Source: Dirofilaria immitis
Lineage: Eukaryota; Nematoda; Chromadorea; Rhabditida; Onchocercidae
NCBI GenBank assembly: GCA_024305405.1
Contig: JAKNDB010000079.1
Location: 744,001-808,000, forward strand
Direction: 5' to 3'
DNA length: 64,000 nucleotides
Shown: positions 24,399-37,372 of the stretch, piece by piece
Numbering within the stretch: the first letter of the stretch is position 1
How the letters are laid out: every line of letters starts with the position of its first letter
Notes under the pieces: model-generated
Told to the model about the DNA's origin: nothing
Seen by the model: only the letters and a program-made list of their open reading frames with translations
Databases searched by the model: none
Translations under genes and position numbers: made by a program

Positions 24399-26452
24399 AT
24401 TTTTGGTTATCTGAACGCTTGTTATTAGCTTGTAATATAGGTGAGGAATGTAATTACATTGTGAGGTATATGGACGTCGGTGTATTTCATTTTTTCTTTG
24501 GAATTCCTCTTTTGTTTGCTTTGGAGATAGTGAAATATTTGATTATAGAGAATCTGATTCTTGATGTTAAATGTCATTTGATGGAAAAATTCGTGCTTTG
24601 ATGTGAAGGAGATCTATACGCTTATATAAAATTTTTATTTTAGAAGATTAAAATGCTCTGGAAAGGAATTATTTTTAGTTCTTTTTTTAGCTCAATAACA
24701 TCATGGAATATCGATTTATTTCTGGATCAAGTATTTGATCGGTGGATGAAGAAACGATGCGGAGATCGACTCATATTATGTTTTTTTTTTGATTTATTAA
24801 TATTCTATCTAAGCAGCTTTTTATTTTAATAAATCTTCAAAGAATGAATATTCTGGTGTTGCATATTTAATATATCATTCTGAATTATCTTAAATTATGT
24901 TGAAAAATGCCAAAAATCTGTGAAGTAAGATGATTTGGTGAAAATTGATTTATGTGTTTTTAAACGGTTTTCATTGTCATAATATGCTGACAAAATTTTA
25001 GTATTTAATTTGCTTTGCTTAGTTCGCCTACAGTGTTACTTGTAAATATGTGCATTTGATTTTCCGTTTATGTTGTACTTCATACTTTTATTTCTTGTTA
25101 TTTATTTAAAATATGAAACAGATGCCTGAGAGATATTTGTTTGTTCTTGTTCGGGTATAAATCTTTAAGTTGGTAGGAGTCCTGTGGTTTGATTTTTCTT
25201 TTTCCTTGTTTTCAACACTTTTTCCGATCTTCATCAAGCAGTAAAAAATGCAGAAGTGTTCTCTAATATCTTTTACCTGGGAATTTTCGAATAAATTTGC
25301 ATTCATATATCAAATATTATTCGTAATCATCAAATTTCAGAAAACAAAAAATTTTATTTCCATATCTTACACGCTATAATTGTTTCATGAGGAACTTTCC
25401 CTCCCAATATTCGTAAATGAAGAAAATAAAATTTGAAGAAACGAAGGAATGTAAATTGGAATTTCGGAATATTTTCGAATTTAATGTAATTACGTCATTG
25501 CTTATAATCTTTGTACTTCAGTAGTAGCAATATAATAATAGTAGTTAGTAGTATTAATAGCATGACTGGATGTTTTCATTGACATTTTTATTTTCTCGAG
25601 CTTTACATATAAACATATCTATGTTTTACATTTTTAGTGAATAATCGAAGTGCTATCCTCCTCCCCTTCCCCAGTTTCATCATATTTTTATCTAACAAGT
25701 TATCAAATTTATCATTTGTTCGTATGTTGCTATCATTTCAAGTTTTCTTTTTCTACTGATTCGTATTGTTACACTTTATGCGATTATATGATTTGATCCA
25801 AATAAAGATATATGGTCATTCATTCTTTTAATATCCTTATTTTTATTTCTGCAGTATTGATTATGAAATATTATTAGTTTGAAATTTGCAATGCTTTTCT
25901 TAAAGCACTTCGACAGAATAGATAATAAGGCTTAGTTAATTTTTTTCGGTGCCTAAGAATCTGTTAATTTTTCGAGAAGTTTTGTTTTCAATATAATTTT
26001 TAAATGGATTATATTGGTTGGACTTTCCAAAAACGATTCTAAAACTAAGAAAGATTAGATAGTTATTCTTCAGCAATATAAATATTATAAGTATTATTAA
26101 ACTTTCCTAAGGATATGAATTTTACCTAATTATCAGGAAAGGTTTCATAATTAAAAAGATATTTGAATATTATAAACTATTTCTTCTCTTAAGGATTAAG
26201 AACTAAATATAGAGGCGATCAAACTAGTGTAGTTAATATTTATTTATTGCAAAATTTATTTTTTTTCTCTAGCATATTATATAGCTTCACGATCAAAGAA
26301 AGGAGGATGGAACTTTTTCCGACATAGGTACAATATTGTTTGAAAATTTAATATGTAATCATAAAGTTGAAATTTCACTGGAAATACAAAGGTCAAGAAT
26401 TAGGATGAAATATGTAGCTTGTTTTTTTAAAATTCAAAATTAAGTAAGTAAT
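24399..26452. other. AT-rich intergenic region
   Basis: 3' flanks of two genes transcribed towards each other. ORFs at 24395-24601 (+) and 25106-25306 (-) show no family signal and were rejected. Nothing else is recognisable. Confidence 0.5.
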
Positions 26453-27640
26453 TCAATTCCTCGGTTTCATAAACAGTAGCGATGCGATAAAATCTCTATT
26501 ATCACTTCTTGATGCCATTTTTTCCAATTTTTCGCGTACTTCTTCCAAAGTAATACATTTAGTAGTTAATCTTATTACCTTTGACCTTGATCGAACACCC
26601 TATAAAATAATTTCCTGTAATGAATTCAAAAAAAGGAAAACTTTTGGTCATAAATAACAGCGAAGCTTTTGTTTTGTTTCTCGTATTTCAAGATTAAAAA
26701 TGATTATAATGTCGTCATTGTTGTCTACATAAATTGTTTAAAGACTTCGTACTCCCTTCCACATATTCTGTTTTTGCATGAACTTTGAATGATATATATA
26801 TATGTATATAAATTTTTTTGGTAATTTTTTCTCGGATATTTTAAATATTTTTGAAACTTCCTAAGATTTTACAATATTTTCAATGATAATAACTTATCTA
26901 ATTATAATACATTTCATTATTTGGCATTTGTTTTTATTTCACTTGTTTTATTTTTGATTTAATATTTCTTTAATTCAATAAAAAATGGATTTCATTTTTC
27001 TCATTTCATCTTATTTTCCTCATTTATATCCTCTCTACCATTTCTTCTTGGCCGTAATTAATTTTGATAAAATGAATGAAATTTTTACCTTATCAAAAGT
27101 AATTTCATTTTTACGCAATTCTAAAATATCCATTATAGCATTGATTAATGTTTCATTCGCTTGGCCATCACGTGGCGGTGACGCAATTGCAAGTTCAATT
27201 TCATCCTTACCAATATATAAAACAAGAAACCATTTTATTACCAAACTAATAATAATAATATTGATTGTTAATTAAATGAAAAGGCTCAATTCAATAGTTT
27301 TCATACAAAAATACGCTTAATTAAATTCAATTTTAACTGGTCTTTTAATTATAAAAATGTGAGATGGGAAAAGAAATGGATGATAAATTATTCCAGACGT
27401 TTCCTAATAATTTAAAATAATTATTTTGAATAGATAAATTATTATTTTTAGAGTAATCACAAGCTATCATATCTGTTTATTTCAATGATTAACAAATTGC
27501 TGTTTACCTATGATACGTGTTGTTTTTGCGTTAGGTTTTGCATGTATTCGAAGGATAATATCACCATTTTTACTCATTGATATAGCAGCATCACCATCCT
27601 CTGATTTTCCCGGAAATTTCTGGAAATTAAACTTTGCCAT
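26453..27640 (-). CDS. C15orf40: UPF0235 / DUF167 protein (C15orf40-type)
   Basis: Exons 27640-27508, about 27210-27089 and 26599-26453 give about 133 residues. Exon 1 encodes [16 protein letters not shown]... and [15 protein letters not shown], the family's first strand with AKP. Exon 2 has [19 protein letters not shown], the hallmark IAAPP..G.AN motif, then [11 protein letters not shown]. Exon 3 has [11 protein letters not shown] (the GxxSRxK signature), then [11 protein letters not shown]. The biochemical role of the family is unknown; in bacteria it is YggU. The second intron is canonical. The first has a good GTAAAC donor, but its 3' end reads ATATATTG just before GTAAGGATGAA, so the AG is missing. 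One lost A (TTAG) would restore it. Confidence 0.85.
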
Positions 27641-29163
27641 TTTCAAAAATAAAAAACCACAGCATAATTCCGAATGAATTATTAAAGGAAAAAATCAACT
27701 GCAAAAAAACACTTATTCTTTTGCACAATTTTTCAAGGTTATGTTAAATCTCAACGCATTTTTGTCCTTTACATTCTCTAAATTTTTTAATATCGAGCAA
27801 GATATTTTTGCGGCCATCATTAAAATCCATTAAAATTCCTGAGTGAAATCTGAATGAACCTTATTTGATTTATTTGTTGTCATAGTAACCATTTCTGCTA
27901 CTATGCCTTTCTTTTTGCTCATTTTTCCGACCACGACTCTGCAAATTTGACGAAGCAATAACGTGTTGTGGGGATAATTTTTATTTCTAGTTGTTAAGCC
28001 ATACGAAAATTACTAAGAAAAATAGATGTCAAATTATTAGTACTTTTATTGTCTTGTCTGTTTAGCAAATATGCGTACAATTTAGTCTTACGAAAATTAC
28101 CAAATAAAATAGACGATGAATTACTAATGCCCTTATTGTTTTATCTATTCAACAAATACGGTAGAATTTAATCTTTTCATTCTCTTATTTCAATTCTTAT
28201 ATTTTATTTTCCATTATCGTTTTTTTCTGTACTATATTTTAAATCTTTTATTTTCACTTAAATTTTCTTTTCCTTCATTTTATCGATTTTTATTTACAAA
28301 TTATGTAAATTCTTTTGATTCAGTAATTAATCAATCTTAATCTCATTTTTAATTTCTAAAATATTAAAATTTTCTTCTTTTATATGAGATAATTATATAA
28401 TTGTTGTAAAACTTTTACGAATAATTTATATTGCTTCGTATCGTAATCTTTAAACTTTTTTATTGAAAAGAAACTTACGTATTATAAATTCGACAGTTGT
28501 TCAAAAACATTTGAGAAATTACATTCATCTAAAAAATATTTCATTTATTTCAGAATTCAACTTCTGTTTTCCTTTCTTTCGCTCCCACACTTCTCTTTAT
28601 ATTATCATTTAATTTACCGAGAAATTCCCAAGAATGAATCATATATAATCAAATGAATTATGAAATCGAATCGTGCAACGATTTGTGTTCAAAACAAATA
28701 TTGTTATGATAATTCTTCGAATTTTTCCAATCACTATTTACATCAATATCATAATCTAATGCCTTTTCGCTTCTTCATCTTCCTATATATTAGTTATCAT
28801 ATCAGTAGCTATTATCATAATCCAGTATCATAATCCAGTTCTTTCTCTCCCTCTTCCTCTTACGTATTAAAGTCCCTTTTTCCCAAGTTATCGATTTTAA
28901 TCATATGTTATTCTATCAACACAAAAAGTAGCTATGTATCAAGTTAAATGAATCATAAATCAAAATCATGGTAATATTTAGATGAAATAAATTTTAGAAA
29001 GAATTCGACCATTTCGAAATGATTTTGTTATCAACGAAAACCTTTCTTATATATTCTCAGTGATTCACTCTAATGTATTTAATTGGAAATCAATAATTGT
29101 CGTATATCGTAATATAAATATACATGCTTTTTCTTTTTAATTTGATTTAAAGGTTTTTTTTCA
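27641..29163. other. Divergent intergenic region between the UPF0235 and perilipin-like genes
   Basis: The two genes start head to head, so this 1.5 kb should hold both promoters. It contains an 87-bp tandem duplication (28002-28175) and otherwise AT-rich sequence with no exon signal. Confidence 0.5.
28002..28175 (+). repeat. Two-copy 87-bp tandem duplication
   Basis: Copy 1 begins TACGAAAATTACTAAGAAAA at 28002 and copy 2 begins TACGAAAATTACCAAATAAA at 28089. Both continue through GATG.A.TTA, CTTTTATTGT/CCTTATTGTT and a CAATTTAGTCT/GAATTTAATCT end, with about 75-80% identity by eye. Confidence 0.8.
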
Positions 29164-29208
29164 GAGCGACTTTTATCGTTTTTTGACTGAGATAAAAGAA
29201 AATTGAAA

Positions 29209-32200
29209 ATGGTTGATCACGGAGAGACAAGAAATAAGGATCACCCATATCCTGGTGAAAAAGTACCCATAATATTGGATCAGTTCATTCATTATCTATA
29301 TTCTCTCGCTATTGTCCAACATGTAATATTGATTTCTTAATCTATCAAAAAAATTATTAAAAAAGTTTATAATTATTTAACTATATTGCTTTTCAGTGTT
29401 CAAATATATTTCATATTTTAATTACATTTTACTATGTCATTATATTTATATTCTATTGTATGGTTGCATAACTTTATTTATAATTTATTTTATCCTATTT
29501 TAGATTTTGATCATATATAATCGAATCAAATGTAGTAACAAGAACGTGGAGAAGACATTTGACAAAGTTGAGGGAGGATTCAAAGTAGCTTATGCTCGTT
29601 TTTGAATCTTTACAATCAGTATCATCAGAATAATCTGAATGGTATATTTTTATATTATCGAATTCACTATTCAATTAAATATTATTTAGAATAAGGCAAA
29701 CTATTTTCTAATGATAAATAATATTATTGAAACAATATAAAATGAATTAAAAACCAACATTAAATATAAATGCCTTACTTAAATTATTCTCTACACAGTT
29801 AAATTTGAATTTCAGGTAAAGCAGAAACATATGCTGGAAATAATATTCACATTCGGCATAAGTATTGTCGTGATAATGATACAGCTTAATTTAACAGTCT
29901 TAATCGCTATCATTACTTTACTCTTTGATGCTATAATTAATGGAAAAGAAGTACTGGAGCGTGCTTCTAAATCATCTTCGGTTCTTACAATTATTTTATT
30001 TGCTTTTTGTAAAAAAAAATAGAATTAATGCGTAGACATTATTTCTTATACTGTATTTTATGAAAAACTAATTCTGATACTATATCTGTTGGGAAATTAA
30101 CCGTATTTAGCGTATAGCTTAAGTTATGAAAAATTTCATTACATTGAAATATAATTTTTGGCTACAGAAAACGTGGTGCATATTTATTCATATTATCAAG
30201 TTATAACGTTAAATAATTATTATTAATATACCGTTTGAAGAATAGTTCAGATAAACAAAAATTATTGTATCTCGGAAATGAGGAATTTTCTATGAATAAT
30301 TATTTGATTAGATAAAGCCATTCTTAATTTTATTGATTGATGCAGCTTACTATTAATAAACAGAAAATTATGAAATATAGAATGAATGAAAATCTATCAG
30401 AAATATTATTGCAATATTATTCATAACTTTATATGAACTATCACAACAAAAACATAATATCTATCAATTTCACAACTAGTAGTAAGATTGAAATAAGTAA
30501 TTAAATAGTAATAAACTTCTTAGAACATTGATAAATAATCGCAACTCCAGATGTAGTAATACCTGCTATCAAGAGATCTCAGTAATTGCATATTTAAATT
30601 AAAATACGCAATTTGTGACAGTAACTGGATAGCATTCAAAATAAGATTTAAATGGGAATTTTACAGAATGCACAAGCAACAGCCCGACAAATGGTGAACG
30701 ATTTATCCGAAAAGGTGCAGAAAATTTCACAAGTAAGTCTATGTTGTGCGACATCCTTAAGAAATATGAGAAAATTTATTTCTAGCCAAATATATTGTTA
30801 ATAGATTATGGACTTGTTTTTTTGATTATTCCTTATTCTCAATTCTCTCGAGATTCTATTCTCCTCTTTCGTCGCAACATTCCATGGATGACACAATAAT
30901 TTGATTATTTAAAAAATACGTTATATACTAGAAGTGAAGGAAAAAAAACTTCAAGGACAAAAAGAAGCAAAAGTAAATAAAATAAAAATATACTGGAACA
31001 GTTGCAGTTCTTGTAATAGTGCCTTTGATTTTTAATATGATTTTAGATTTACTAATATATTTTGGAATATATCCAAGGAATGAACTGCGAAATTTCAATA
31101 ATTATTACACATATAATTGTCAAATATTAAAATATTCTCGAAGTTAACTTTTTAAATTCCCAATTTTGAAATCATTTCAATATTAAAACTTCAAAATATT
31201 CCAATCCTCTTCGAAAATATCACAATATATCGATTAAGTTGAATTTAAATCTTCTAATTGATACATAATTATTTCATTGGCAATTATTATTTAAAAATGT
31301 TAACATTAGAGCATTGCGCAAAAATTTTTATCAAATCTTTTTGCTAATTGCATTAATGATAAAATAGTTAGATAAATATATTGGAAATGGAATTTTTCGA
31401 TCGAAATAAACGAAGCAAAAAGCGAAATGAAAAATGCAATTTAAAATATACAACAAAAAGAAAATGATAAAAAAAATGAAAAACGAAAGTAAACATTTCT
31501 CGAAGAAATTTATATGAAATTTGAAATTATATAATTTTCAAAAGAAAAATTAAAAATTAAAATTTTACAATGCTATAAATAAAATCTTTTACAAATTTAA
31601 AATTTTTATAAATATTTCAACTTAATCGTATTATTATTATTCGTTTCCTAATTTTCCATCGTATTATTTTAGTTTTATTGTATGATAAATGATTTCTATT
31701 AATAATAATTTGTATAAATGAAGGAAATTATAAATAATAGAAAAATTGAGGTATAAATAATAAACGAATCATATTAAGAAATCAATTTGTCCTAAAAGTT
31801 ACATTAGTAAAGGAAAAATAAATGTCACTTTAAGGCTTCTACGGAAAAAGTTGAAGAACAAGCGAATCACTTTTTGGATGAAGCTAATAGAATAGCCTAT
31901 TCGAGAATGGGTATATCACCTGAAAGCGATGTTACCAATAAAACACCTTGGAATCGTATCCAAGATCTTAGTCATCGTATCTTGGAAAATTCGATGAATC
32001 GAGTTGAAGAACTTTTTGGACACGATTTGATCCAAGAAGCATTGTGGAATGCCTGAATAATTCCCTCTCGTTGGTATGGTTTTTCTATATTGAATTTTCG
32101 AAGATAAATTTTAATCATTATAATCAGATAATCATTATAAGTGTTTTATTATTATAAGCTTCCATAAACAGACTTGTTGCACAGAATATTCTAAAAAGAA

Positions 32201-33460
32201 AAAACAGAATATGGATTTTCAGAAGTGTATGGAAATTTAGGAGTCTAAAGCAGTTATTTTCATTAGCTTTTACCATCATAAATTGAAAGAAACGAACAGA
32301 TTTTTCGTTTTGTGAGACATGAACTCTTTGTGAGACATGAACTCTGCAAGATTTTTGCGGCAATTGATATATTATTGAAGAATCGCTAAAAGAGAAATTG
32401 ATATATTGCAAAAGATTAAGATTACACTTAAAAGAAGTGTTGATATATTAAAATATTGTAAAAATTGATGTATTGCTTTGAAAGAAATACTAAAAAAATG
32501 AATTTTATTATTGCGTTGAGATTTCAGGCTGACTTGGTGCGTAAAATAAATCATGGATAACTGGCAAGGTTGGAGAATTACGAACATCGCTGGATGAATT
32601 GAAAGTATCTTTGGAGATGGAAGGAGAACGTTTGAAGACGAATCCTGAAGAAATGCTGATGCGCTATCTACAACGAACTTCATCTATTTTACCTGAGCGA
32701 CTTCGCATGTTGGAAGAAACAACTGGAAAAGTAATTTTTATACTATCGTTATATAAATTTATGTTTCCAAAATTGATTAAAGATCGAGAACTTTTTTTGT
32801 ACTATTATTTTTTCATCTTGTCACTTATCTTCTTTCCTATAAAAAAATTTTCTTTTTCTTCCTATCGTTTTTTCTTAATTGTTATCTTTTATCCTCTTTG
32901 TTATAACTTTTTCTATAGTTACGTTACATTTTACTCTTTTATCATTGTTTCCATTTAAGTTCCTACAAGTAATGCATCGTTGTTCCTGAAATTATAATAG
33001 CAGAAACAATAAGTAAGATATTGTGCCATGGAACTGGAATATTTATTTACTAATTCAAATTTCAGGTGATGAGTGAGCAAGCTGCAAGTAAACTAATTAC
33101 TTTAATATCTTATATCGAAAAATTGAATGAAAAACTGATGGAAGCCGATAATGTGCACGAATTGAAAGATGAAGTAAGGTTTTTTTCAAAATTATTACAA
33201 ATTTCTTTTCATCTCAAAATTCATAATGAATTTCTGAAGGTATTCATTTATCTTGAAAAAATTTTTTTCGGGAAACTATTTTCATTTTACCGAATTTTTC
33301 TTTTCAAGAAAAATGAAAAAGAAAAATCGATAATTTATAGGTTCTCAAGGAAGCACATGATCGTCTAATTGATTTATTGCAATGGTTAACAGATCATATG
33401 AAGTACAATGGCACTGCTCACGTAGAAAACTTGGAATCGGTCGATGATAAATCAAAGTAG
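29209..33460 (+). CDS. PLIN: Perilipin-like lipid-droplet protein, frame-disrupted
   Basis: Probable exons: 29209-29322, 29504-29641, 29816-29980, 30667-30732, 31835-32073, 32528-32730, 33066-33173 and 33341-33460, about 380 residues, as for nematode perilipin (C. elegans plin-1). The N-terminus fits a PAT domain: SLAIVQHILIIYNRIKCSN, NKNVEKTFDKVEGGFKVAYA, then KAETYAG, the equivalent of perilipin VANTYACKG. The C-terminal half is amphipathic and helical (NAQATARQMVNDLSEKVQ, VGELRTSLDELKVSLEMEG, KLITLISYIEKLNEKLMEA). Such proteins coat lipid droplets and control lipolysis. A trans-splice-like acceptor ends at 29164. Exons 1, 4, 7 and 8 are clean. Exons 2, 3, 5 and 6 each need a frame correction (near 29601, in exon 3, near 32045 and near 32552). 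Exons 2, 5 and 6 each fit one lost base. It is either a recent pseudogene or a good gene with sequence errors; the intact splice sites favour the latter. Confidence 0.65.
32309..32344 (+). repeat. 18-bp perfect tandem duplication in a perilipin intron
   Basis: TTTGTGAGACATGAACTC occurs twice, back to back, in the intron between exons 5 and 6. Confidence 0.9.
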
Positions 33461-35426
33461 TTGAAGACTGACCTTCCGTAGCTTTTACTGAAAAATTACG
33501 TTTATTTAAATCATTTCTTTCCGTACTTTTCCTTCTATTAACATGGTTTTTAAAATGCATTGAAGACTATTAGGCAAATTAAAAATTATTTTTCAATATC
33601 CTAATTTCTTGTAATATGTGCATATTCAAGAAATGGCATAAAAATCTAGCAAAACTGGGAAACTCGTTAAACTCAAACGTCATTTTCTAAGATGTGTATA
33701 ATGTGGGAGTTATAATAAGAAAGTTTCGATCTATATAACAATTTAAACTACATAGCAATTTTTATTTGTACTTGAAAATTTGAAAACAATGCAAACAACG
33801 ATGAATATACATTATTCTTATAAGAAACAAACGATAAGAAAACCTTAAAATCTATATTCTCTCCTGTTATATTATTTTAGCTTAATTAGAGCAAGAAAGA
33901 GATGATAAAAAAATGGTCACACTATATCTCATTATCTTTTTTATGATTACTTTCCTTATATCCTTGGCTAATGAATTAATAATTCTTTATTTCAAGTTAT
34001 GTAACATGTGCTTTACTTATACAGTGAATATTTGTTTTCTTTTGCATCTCATTATTTTATCAATCCTGCAATATAATTTGCATATATTTTATTTTTCACT
34101 AACTACTATATTTGTTACTTTTGCATTAAAATTTTTTTCATTCGAACAAACTTTAGTTTCATTCAGATTTCACACGTTTCATACTACAATAATAAACAAC
34201 GAAATGATCATCATTATATTTAAAGAATGTGTATCTATGAACTTTTATTTATGAATGGAGATATAAGAGATAAATATGATCTAGTAAGGCTAAGTCAAGA
34301 AACCTTATGAATAGACTTATTCTGCACGAATAATATCCTTATGTCGATTGATAATTGAAGTGATGGAAATAAATTAAAACAAGACAATTAATTAGAATTT
34401 ATGCATGATAAAAAATGGAACATCTCAGCCTTAAAGTAATAAGTAATCAATAATATAATTTAGGCAATCGGAGCTTAAAGGAGTAGCCTGTTTAATGTTA
34501 ATAAAATATAGCACTAGCCGAGAGATTCGAGAAATTTTCCATCCAGTTTTGTAAGTTTTACTAAAGATACAGAAAGGATACAATGGTTTAACTTCGCTCA
34601 AAACTTAGTAGAGTTCTGAAATTTTTAACTTGCATGGATGTGCTGGTTGGAAAATTAATAAAATATTTTTGAAGCCAAGAAATTATAGAAATTGAAAATC
34701 CCTTATGAATGACTGGAAAATTTAGTCTCATACGCTTAGGAATGGTAGAAAAAAGAAATGCTAAACAAAATAATATTTATTAAAGTATAAAAATTTCAAT
34801 TGACAATCAATAAATCAAAAATAACAACAACAATAATGCACCGAGCAATAATTTGTTTCCCATTTCAGAATAATAGATATGAAGTTGGTATAAAAAAAAA
34901 AACAAAAATATAGACTTAACAAGTTTCTGTCAGAAATTGATCGTACGCAGAATGTATCAGGTTGAATACTGAAATTGTATTTCTTTTGAGGATTTCAAGG
35001 AAATCTTGGAAAATCCCATTAATAAAAATGTTAACCCAAAAATCTCAATAATAGCTCCACATCGCATATCTCAGTGATCCATTGCCATAAATATTGCTGC
35101 ACAAATATCACAGTGTTTGCAGAATATTTTGAATTGATACTATTGTTTTTTTTGAGCAGAGAATAGCTGTTATCTTAATCCACATATCAGAAAGATTAAC
35201 CAAATAAAAGTTTTGCAATTATAACGAAGATATTGATAGCAATAAGTGGCACTATAAAAAAATTGATTTCATTTAATCAAAAAAATTATTGTATAGTAAA
35301 TTATATGAATAATTCTACAATTAACATATCGAAACGAAATTCTAGATAGTTGAAAAATTAATTAAAGTAATAAAAAATTATTCAATCAGGTTAGGTTTCA
35401 GATGCATGGACAAGATATGCTACTGC
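33461..35426. other. Convergent intergenic region
   Basis: Between the 3' ends of the perilipin-like (+) and IER3IP1-like (-) genes. A 113-codon hydrophobic ORF at 33913-34254 (+) is rich in Phe/Ile/Leu/Tyr, as expected from T-rich DNA, and has no start-context, splice or family signal. Nothing else is recognised. Confidence 0.5.
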
Positions 35427-36040
35427 CTAAATAATTGTAATTAATAATGTCCCATACATTGGAATTTTCATAATTCCGAATTTTTCTATCTCTATGATAA
35501 TGACTTTTGATTTTTCTTGAAAGAACAGAACAGTCTTTTCTTGCTATATATCTGTTTTGACCACTTTGTCAAGCATCATCTCTCGCACCGCTCAGTAACT
35601 TCATTTCTTCCAAAAATGCAGGAATTAATTAAAACTTCTTAATTATATTACTAACCTCGCATAACAGTTTGTATTGCAGCAATAAGATTCACAACCTGCA
35701 TTTTAAAAGATGATGGATTTGCAACTTGGAAAGAATTACTTGGCACTGAAAGGCCAACCTGAAACACTAAATTATCAACTTTGAAAATACTTAAATTATT
35801 TAAGCTCAAGTTATTTAGTCCCTACAAAGACAGTTCACGTTTATGTTGGCGTAATAAGACCTCTTGCATCCATACTTAAATTCCTAGCTATAATCATTAG
35901 AACAAATTTGTCATGGGCAGGAACAAAAACAAAAAATATGAAAGTCTTACCTTATTTAAAAAGCGTTCCTTATTGAGCACGGCAATTCCATTTAAGACGA
36001 GTAAGCCTGCCTCCAACAAACCATAAAATGAAATAAACAT
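35427..36040 (-). CDS. IER3IP1: IER3IP1 / Yos1-type ER-Golgi membrane protein
   Basis: Exon 1 (36040-35951) starts MFISFYGLLEAGLLVLNGIA and ends NKERFLNK, matching the family opening (FTLYSLLQAALLCVNAIAVL.EERFL). Exon 2 (35758-35656) encodes VGLSVPSN...FKMQVVNLIAAIQTVMR, matching the conserved loop and MNLI..VRTVMR. A candidate exon 3 (35485-35427) joins in phase and gives 83 residues in total against 82 in human. Its sequence (KIPMYGTLLITII) does not resemble the usual PLI..N...I..LLFG tail, so this exon is uncertain. The protein has two membrane segments and acts in ER-to-Golgi vesicle transport. An upstream ATTTGCAG acceptor about 40 bases before the ATG fits SL trans-splicing. Confidence 0.85.
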
Positions 36041-37372
36041 ACTTGTTCGCTTCTGAACAAGTCCCCAGGCCAAGTTTAACTGCAAATCATGACTTCTTAA
36101 TTTGATAGTTGCTTCAAGCTTCATATAAAAGTTAAAATTTAATTTCCAACAATATTTATTTAGTCAAATAAAAACTACGTATTCTGTCATCCTATAAATT
36201 TAATAAATCCTAACAAGGAAATCAATTGACGGTTTTATTAAAGTGCGTAAGTCTAACCATCAATCCATGCTTTATAATGATAGGAAAATTCGTGCTAAAT
36301 CCTTTATTTGCTAGCAAATAGATAAACAGATTACAGGTACGAAAAATAATGCTCATCTGTTTAAAAAAACCTTTTGTAATAAGTACCGATCAAATGTCAG
36401 AACATATATTCTATCTGCTCTGATCAAATAATTCCAAATCATTGAAAATATATTATTTTGACCTGTATTTTCATATATTATTCGTACAGCAATATAATAT
36501 AAAATTGATAAATAATTTGATATATACTTTAATACTACGAAATATTAATGCCATGAGCAATAATATGAATCGGATTTTTATCGTGCAATGAAATCTGATA
36601 TTGAACACACAAGCATGATAACAAGACAATTCAAGGAATTGAAAAGAAACTTATCCATAAAAAGAAAGGCTAATATGACATTGAATGTAAAATGTAAAAA
36701 CGACAACCCAGAAATCAATACTAAATGAATAAACTAACCTACAGCATTTCAGTGATGCTAGTTGCAAAAAGACAATATTGCTCTTCTTAAGTTATATTAT
36801 GAAACAAATTTTCAGAATTAACTTAAAATTGAATATACCAGTGAAACAATAAATCACGGCTGAATTTCTAAATAACTTCTACCTGTTATAGCAAAATTGA
36901 GGCGAAGTGTATCACAGAAATCCAGTAGAAAAGTTCGTCTGTTAAACTATTTGTAAATGAAAAATTTGAGATCCCTCAATCCTATATATAAGTTCAATTA
37001 ATCAAAATGAAACAAACAAGATGCATATAATATCAGCTCTAATAAAAGTCATATGACACTCAACACATTTCTCATGGCATCAATTCTTCTATTGATTGTT
37101 TCATAATGCCTCCAAAACCTGATTAAACTCGAGATGATCCAAATCCAACGTATATTTCGAAAAATACAGCAATATTTGATAAAAATATCTAGCGTTAATG
37201 AATATTTAGAAAATAGCTGTAAATGATATGAGATATTATATGAAGTACCGAACCTTAAAATGACATCTCACAGGTATCAAAAAAAACAATTCACATAAAT
37301 ATTGCGAGAAAAAAAACAAATGAAAGACGAAAAGAAAAAGATATATTATCTGCAATGAAATCATAAATGTGA
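36041..37372. other. AT-rich spacer, 3' flank of MAEA
   Basis: Lies between the IER3IP1-like start and the MAEA stop, both on the minus strand. No exon or RNA gene is seen; it presumably holds the MAEA 3' UTR and the IER3IP1 promoter. Confidence 0.5.

Noticed and set aside
27035..27244. Start codon upstream of [12 protein letters not shown] as a separate gene
   Set aside because: The extra N-terminus is intron sequence. The conserved AKP strand is encoded in the upstream exon at 27508-27640.
33913..34254. 113-codon hydrophobic ORF resembling a membrane protein
   Set aside because: Its composition is explained by T-rich DNA. It has no splice context, conserved residue pattern or supporting neighbour.
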